This document shows positions 43,346 through 46,299 of a DNA stretch of 46,299 nucleotides, piece by piece. This DNA comes from Pseudomonadota bacterium (lineage in GTDB: Bacteria > Pseudomonadota > Gammaproteobacteria > JAKAQQ01), in the NCBI GenBank assembly GCA_021785265.1, contig JAJYFY010000005.1:1-46299 (forward strand). Direction: 5' to 3'. A program made the translations under genes and the position numbers. The notes beneath the pieces were generated by a model. That model did no database searches and had not been told where the DNA came from. It saw only the letters and a program-made list of their open reading frames with translations. The stretch's first letter is position 1; each line of letters starts with the position of its first letter.

Positions 43346-43435
43346 ACAGCGGGCAGGAACAGATGGATTTACGTTTCCTTTCGGCTTGCGGGATCTGGTG
43401 GCGGTAGCGTCATGAGACCGCACCGCTCGCAGATT

Positions 43436-43636
43436 TCAAGCGGTGCCAAAGCCATAGTCAATGGACTGTGGCGTAGCCCCCGTCTTCGCGGCTTGCAGAA
43501 TCTCGATGCCGACGACATGACCCGCCTGGTCAAGGTCCAGGATCACTCCCGGTCTGGTCTCCTCGCACTCGCTGACGGGATGATCGCTGATCCGCAAGGT
43601 CAGGGTATCGGTTTCCGGGTCGTAGCGTACTTTCAT
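43436..43636 (-). CDS. DUF2283 domain protein
   Basis: This 66-residue protein has the DUF2283 pattern: MKVRYDPETDTLTLRISDHP near the start, then GVILDLDQAGHVVGIEILQA. Such proteins often sit next to DUF4258 or other putative toxin genes in mobile regions, and their function is unknown. No intact partner is visible: upstream (43637-43781) there is only a 145-bp gap before the divergent resolvase. GGAGAA precedes the ATG by about 10 bp. Confidence 0.8.
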   Translation of the reverse strand: MKVRYDPETDTLTLRISDHPVSECEETRPGVILDLDQAGHVVGIEILQAAKTGATPQSIDYGFGTA

Positions 43637-43781
43637 AGCGTTGCGTTCTCCAGTACTTCGGGATCTTGCGGGTCTGGTAAACGGTCGTTTGATGGACAGC
43701 CCGCCGGGACACAAATTAAGGGGGGTAAAGCCTCCGTTTGGTGTTAGATTACTCGTCAGCTTTTCAATGTCGTGAAAACCT

Positions 43782-44357
43782 ATGGCATCCCATCGACTGG
43801 GCTACGCCCGGGTCTCGACCGAGGACCAGAGTCTGGACCTGCAGCGTGACGCCCTCGGGCAGGCCGGATGCGACCGGATCTATGAGGAGCGGGCCAGCGG
43901 GAAAAGCACCGATCGGCCCGAGCTCGACGAATGTCTGGTGGATCTCCGCCCGGGAGATCGCCTGATCGTGTGGCGACTGGATCGGCTGGGCTGCAGTCTG
44001 CCCGATCTGGTCCGCATCCTGGGCGAGCTCGAGCAACGGGGCATCGGCTTCGAGAGTCTGGCCGAACGCATCGAGACGGGGAGTGCCACCGGGAAGCTGA
44101 TTTTCCATGTGTTTGCCGCCCTGGCCGAGTTCGAACGGAATCTGATCCGGGAGCGGACCCAGGCCGGCCTGGCCGCCGCCCGGGCGCGGGGGCGCTCCGG
44201 GGGGCGGAAGCCCAAGATCGGCGAGCGGGAACGTCGCGAGATTCGGGCGCTTTACGAGTCCAGAACCATCGCGGTGTCCGATATCGCACGGCGTTATGGT
44301 GTCTCACGCACGACGCTTTACAAGCACCTGAGCGAAACAGCACCTCTGGGGCGTTGA
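43782..44357 (+). CDS. Serine recombinase (resolvase/invertase family)
   Basis: Small serine recombinases resolve cointegrates or invert DNA through a 5'-phosphoserine intermediate. The 191-residue protein has the nucleophile Ser12 in LGYARVSTEDQSLDLQRDAL and the catalytic Arg set including LIVWRLDRLG. It also has the long E-helix region (AALAEFERNLIRERTQAGLA) and a C-terminal helix-turn-helix (TIAVSDIARRYGVSRTTLYK). It is full-length. No cognate transposase of the Tn3 type is in the window. A res or inversion site would be expected in 43637-43781, but I cannot define one. Confidence 0.93.
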   Translation: MASHRLGYARVSTEDQSLDLQRDALGQAGCDRIYEERASGKSTDRPELDECLVDLRPGDRLIVWRLDRLGCSLPDLVRILGELEQRGIGFESLAERIETGSATGKLIFHVFAALAEFERNLIRERTQAGLAAARARGRSGGRKPKIGERERREIRALYESRTIAVSDIARRYGVSRTTLYKHLSETAPLGR

Positions 44358-44540
44358 AACCCGGCGCCGACCGCAGGGGGGCGGGGGCTTATGCTAAAGC
44401 CTGTATTAAGTCAACTGTAAGGATGACCGTCCCTATGGGTTTTTGAGTCTTTGACGAGGCGCTGGCGCACCGTACCGGTACCCCCGACACGTTCCCGATG
44501 ATAACATCTGGAAAATGCCCCGAGATTGGATTATCCTGTG

Positions 44541-44596
44541 TTTAACAAGACCCGCCACGCCTCTCCACGGAAGCGCACCAGGGCGGGTTGTTTTTT
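44541..44596 (+). ncRNA. Structured RNA candidate upstream of the abi gene
   Basis: AACAAGACCCGCC (44544-44556) pairs with GGCGGGTTGTT (44582-44592), giving an 11-bp stem with a 2-base bulge. The 25-base loop can form a small inner stem (CGC/GCG). A T6 run follows at 44591-44596, like a Rho-independent terminator. TATCCT at 44533 could be the -10, so transcription would start at the foot of the stem. A conserved 'abiF RNA' motif has been described upstream of abiF-type genes; whether this matches its consensus I cannot test. A plain terminator of the upstream resolvase is the main alternative. Confidence 0.45.
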
Positions 44597-44612
44597 GCGC
44601 GGTGCTAGCCCC

Positions 44613-45000
44613 ATGAAGTACGCCAAGCCCGCATTATCGCTGGACGAGCAGATCGACCAGCTGGCCCGCCGGGGCATGCACATCCCTGATCGCGAAAGCG
44701 CCACCCACACCCTCCGGCATATCAACTACTACCGCCTGCGCGCCTACTGGCTGCCCTTCGAAATTCCGTCCGAGGTCGGTGGAGACCACACATTCCGCCC
44801 CGGCACCGCATTCCCGGACGCCGTTGCGCTGTACGCCTTTGATCGCCGCCTGCGGCTGCTGGTCATGGACGCCATCGACCGCTTCGAGGTGTCGTTGCGC
44901 ACCCGCTGGGCGCATGTGCTGGCCATGCGTCACGGCCCGCATTGCTACCTAGACGTCAATCTGTTCCGCAGGCCGCGCGAGCACGAAAAGTGGATGTATC
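44613..45000 (+). pseudogene. Abi_2 (AbiD/AbiF-type) abortive-infection protein, 3'-truncated
   Basis: Abi_2-family proteins abort phage infection. The preserved N-terminal part has the family landmarks: YAKPALSLDEQIDQLARRGM, HTLRHINYYRLRAYWLPFE and LYAFDRRLRLLVMDAIDRFE, then VSLRTRWAHVLAMRHGPHCY. Similarity stops near REHEKW (about 44990), after which the frame runs into unrelated sequence and ends at 45023. Family members are about 300 residues long, so more than half is lost. The start at ATG 44613 has no clear RBS. Confidence 0.8.
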
Positions 45001-45169
45001 CAAGTACCGGTGGTATCCGGTGATCGGGTTGGGGCTGTTTTATCCGGCAGGGACAGGGAGTGCAGATGGAGGTTTGTATCCCTGGGTGGTGGCGGATCTG
45101 GGGAACGGGCATCCGGATGTTATTGGGATTCATCGTTTCAAGGGGATGATGATTATTTTGTATGGGGAG
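45001..45169. other. Unassigned 170-bp segment between abi fragment and IS3 element
   Basis: This stretch is less GC-rich than its surroundings. One frame, open from before 45000 to 45208, reads KYRWYPVIGLGLFYPAGTG and then GGLYPWVVADLGNGHPDVIG. It looks protein-like but I do not recognise it. It is probably the tail of another gene brought in when the abi gene was broken. Confidence 0.35.
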
Positions 45170-45230
45170 TGGAGTGCCCCCGATTTTTCGGACCGAAGTC
45201 AGGTTTAGGATAGCCAGATGGGGGTACGAG

Positions 45231-45491
45231 ATGAAGAAGCGGTATTCGGAAGAGCAGATCGTCAAGATTCTGGGCGAAGCGGCTGGGCACGGTATGCCCG
45301 CGACGGCGCGCAAGTACAACGTATCGGAGCAGACGCTGTATCTGTGGCGCCGGCGGTTCGAGGGGATGGAAGTTCGCCAGGTGGTCGAGCTCAAGCGCCT
45401 GCAGCAAGAGAATGCGCGGCTGAAGAAGCTGGTGGCCGAGCGGGATCTGGAGCTTGAAGTGGTGAAGGAGATCGTCGCAAAAAAACTCTGA
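45231..45491 (+). CDS. IS3-family transposase OrfA (helix-turn-helix)
   Basis: OrfA binds the element's ends and regulates transposition. The 86-residue protein has the HTH (KKRYSEEQIVKILGEAAGHG, KYNVSEQTLYLWRRRF) and a leucine-zipper-like coiled coil (VVELKRLQQENARLKKLVAE). I chose ATG 45231 at the conserved MKKRYSEEQ. The last codons overlap the frameshift site. Confidence 0.93.
   Translation: MKKRYSEEQIVKILGEAAGHGMPATARKYNVSEQTLYLWRRRFEGMEVRQVVELKRLQQENARLKKLVAERDLELEVVKEIVAKKL
45479..45485 (+). promoter_or_regulatory. Programmed -1 frameshift site (A7) of the IS3 element
   Basis: Seven consecutive A residues occur two codons before the orfA stop. In frame the sequence reads GCA AAA AAA CTC TGA; slipping back one base gives AAA ACT CTG AGC GTG TCG, which enters the orfB frame. 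This is the standard IS3-family mechanism for making the OrfAB transposase. Confidence 0.75.
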
Positions 45492-45493
45492 GC

Positions 45494-46299
45494 GTGTCGG
45501 CACGGCGAGAGTGTGCCCGGCACGCGCAACACTGCGGGGTCAGCCAAGTGCGGGCGTGCCGGATATTTCGTACTGCGCGTTCGACGTTGCACTACGAAGC
45601 GAAACGCCCGTCCCAGGAGGCGGCGCTGGTTGAATGGATGCGCAAACGGGTAGGCGAGCAGCCCGATTGGGGCTATCGGCTGGTCTGGGGGCGTGCCCGC
45701 AATCAGGGTTGGCACGTCAGCCTCAATCGGGTACACCGGCTATGGCAGCAATACGCCCTGCAGCAGCCTCAACGGGTGCCGCGGCGCAAGCTGGTCACCG
45801 GGGCGAAGCTCACTCCCGCGCCACGGTTGCGCAATCACATCTGGTGCTATGACTTCGTGCATGATCGGGACGCGGCGGGGCGGGTCATTCGCTGCCTCAC
45901 TGTGAAGGACGAAGCGAGCGCCTATGCGCTCGCGGTGGTGCCCGCCCGTGCGTACAACGCGGCTGACGTGCGTGCCGTTCTCAAGCGGCTCGTCCGGGAA
46001 TATGGTTATCCGGCGTATCTGCGCAGCGACCGGGGCAGCGAGTTCATGGCGGCCGATCTGCGGGAGTGGCTCGCGGCGAATCGTATCCAACCTGCTTATA
46101 TTGACGCCGGCAAGCCTTGGCAGAACGGATCGAGCGAGAGCTTCAACGGTACACTGCGCCGGGGTTGCCTCAATCGCTACGAGTTTCACGGCCTTGAGGA
46201 CGCAAGAATTCGGATGGAGCAATGGCGGCGGATCTACAACGAGGTCCGCCCACACAGTCGGCTGGGCTACTCGCCACCCGCCTCAGCCTACTTCCTGGA
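45494..46299 (+). CDS. IS3-family transposase OrfB (DDE integrase core), partial
   Basis: OrfB carries the retroviral-integrase-type catalytic domain. Read from about 45494 (GTG, or by -1 frameshift from orfA), the open frame continues to the window end without a stop. It contains SARRECARHAQHCGVSQV, an HTH-like region, GYRLVWGRARNQGWHV, and the DDE triad: Asp in WCYDFVHD, Asp in YLRSDRGSEF, Glu in NGSSESFNGTLR. The C-terminal RIYNEVRPHSRLGYSPP is also present. Only the last few residues are missing. It appears intact. Confidence 0.92.
   Translation, partial: MSARRECARHAQHCGVSQVRACRIFRTARSTLHYEAKRPSQEAALVEWMRKRVGEQPDWGYRLVWGRARNQGWHVSLNRVHRLWQQYALQQPQRVPRRKLVTGAKLTPAPRLRNHIWCYDFVHDRDAAGRVIRCLTVKDEASAYALAVVPARAYNAADVRAVLKRLVREYGYPAYLRSDRGSEFMAADLREWLAANRIQPAYIDAGKPWQNGSSESFNGTLRRGCLNRYEFHGLEDARIRMEQWRRIYNEVRPHSRLGYSPPASAYFL

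Larger units (their letters stand above)
45170..46299 (+). mobile_element. IS3-family insertion sequence (right end outside window)
   Basis: The left end is probably near 45170, where TGGAGTGCCCCCGATTTTTC and GGACCG resemble an IS3-family terminal repeat (TG, C-run, GGACC). orfA, a slippery A7 and orfB follow in the canonical arrangement. The right terminal repeat and target duplication lie beyond the window. It is inserted downstream of the truncated abi gene. Confidence 0.85.

Noticed and set aside
43782-44357. IS607-type serine transposase
   Set aside because: The HTH is C-terminal and the length is 191 residues, as in resolvases/invertases; IS607 TnpA has the DNA-binding domain at the N-terminus.
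44945-45736. Minus-strand 263-codon frame opposite the IS3 genes
   Set aside because: It is a shadow of orfA/orfB, which carry clear HTH and DDE motifs on the plus strand.
1-46299. CRISPR array or phage structural cluster
   Set aside because: No regularly spaced short repeats, cas genes, capsid, terminase or tail genes were seen.

Overview
The window is a GC-rich (roughly 64% by eye) bacterial chromosome segment. The gene families and their order (gloB/methyltransferase/rnhA/dnaQ; mreBCD-mrdA-rodA-mltB-rlpA-dacC; ppiD close to fabI; lgt-thyA) point to the Gammaproteobacteria or a deep-branching relative such as Acidithiobacillia. There is no rRNA gene or other marker, so I do not name a genus. 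Genes are tightly packed, and many neighbours overlap by 4 bp at ATGA or GTGA junctions.

Layout. (1) 1-4259 is accessory DNA. A 99-bp repeat abuts a PpiD fragment that has lost its N-terminal half. Next comes a two-gene module (a secreted CxxC protein, frameshifted here, and a TonB-like protein), a second copy of the 99-bp repeat, and about 0.5 kb with no recognisable gene. (2) 4260-14123 is core: a minus-strand gloB-mltD-fabI operon; a plus-strand methyltransferase-rnhA-dnaQ-antiporter-beta-barrel-ugd run; and minus-strand phhA-phhB. (3) 14237-25003 is an 11-gene plus-strand run: gcvT, gcvH, gcvPA, tpx, gcvPB, a PfkB kinase, an RlmI-like methyltransferase, lgt, thyA, kynU and lipB. The cluster encodes GcvT, GcvH and a split P-protein, with a thiol peroxidase gene between the two P-protein genes. 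LipB is the octanoyltransferase needed to lipoylate GcvH. (4) 24967-34342 is a minus-strand cell-elongation operon (mreBCD, mrdA, rodA, mltB, rlpA, dacC, dat). It is divergent from gatCAB, the glutamyl/aspartyl-tRNA amidotransferase, which is followed by moeB-like and marC genes. (5) 39057-46299 is an accessory island. It holds an IS605-like end remnant, a decayed MobA/MobL relaxase, a DUF4160/DUF2442-HTH pair with its own promoter, a DUF6883 remnant, a second copy of the CxxC/TonB-like module (with an added lipoprotein gene), a DUF2283 gene, a serine resolvase, an Abi_2-type gene preceded by a structured RNA candidate, and an IS3-family element that runs off the right edge.

The most interesting item is the duplicated module at 1633-3592 (plus strand) and 43251-41014 (minus strand). 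Each copy pairs a signal-peptide protein carrying CTSCTT and STxDGAPC motifs with a membrane-anchored, proline-rich protein whose C-terminal domain resembles TonB. The two copies have diverged but keep gene order and similar promoter spacing. I know no described system with this pairing. The second notable item is the hairpin RNA with a T-tract immediately upstream of the abi gene, laid out like a type III-style RNA/protein module.
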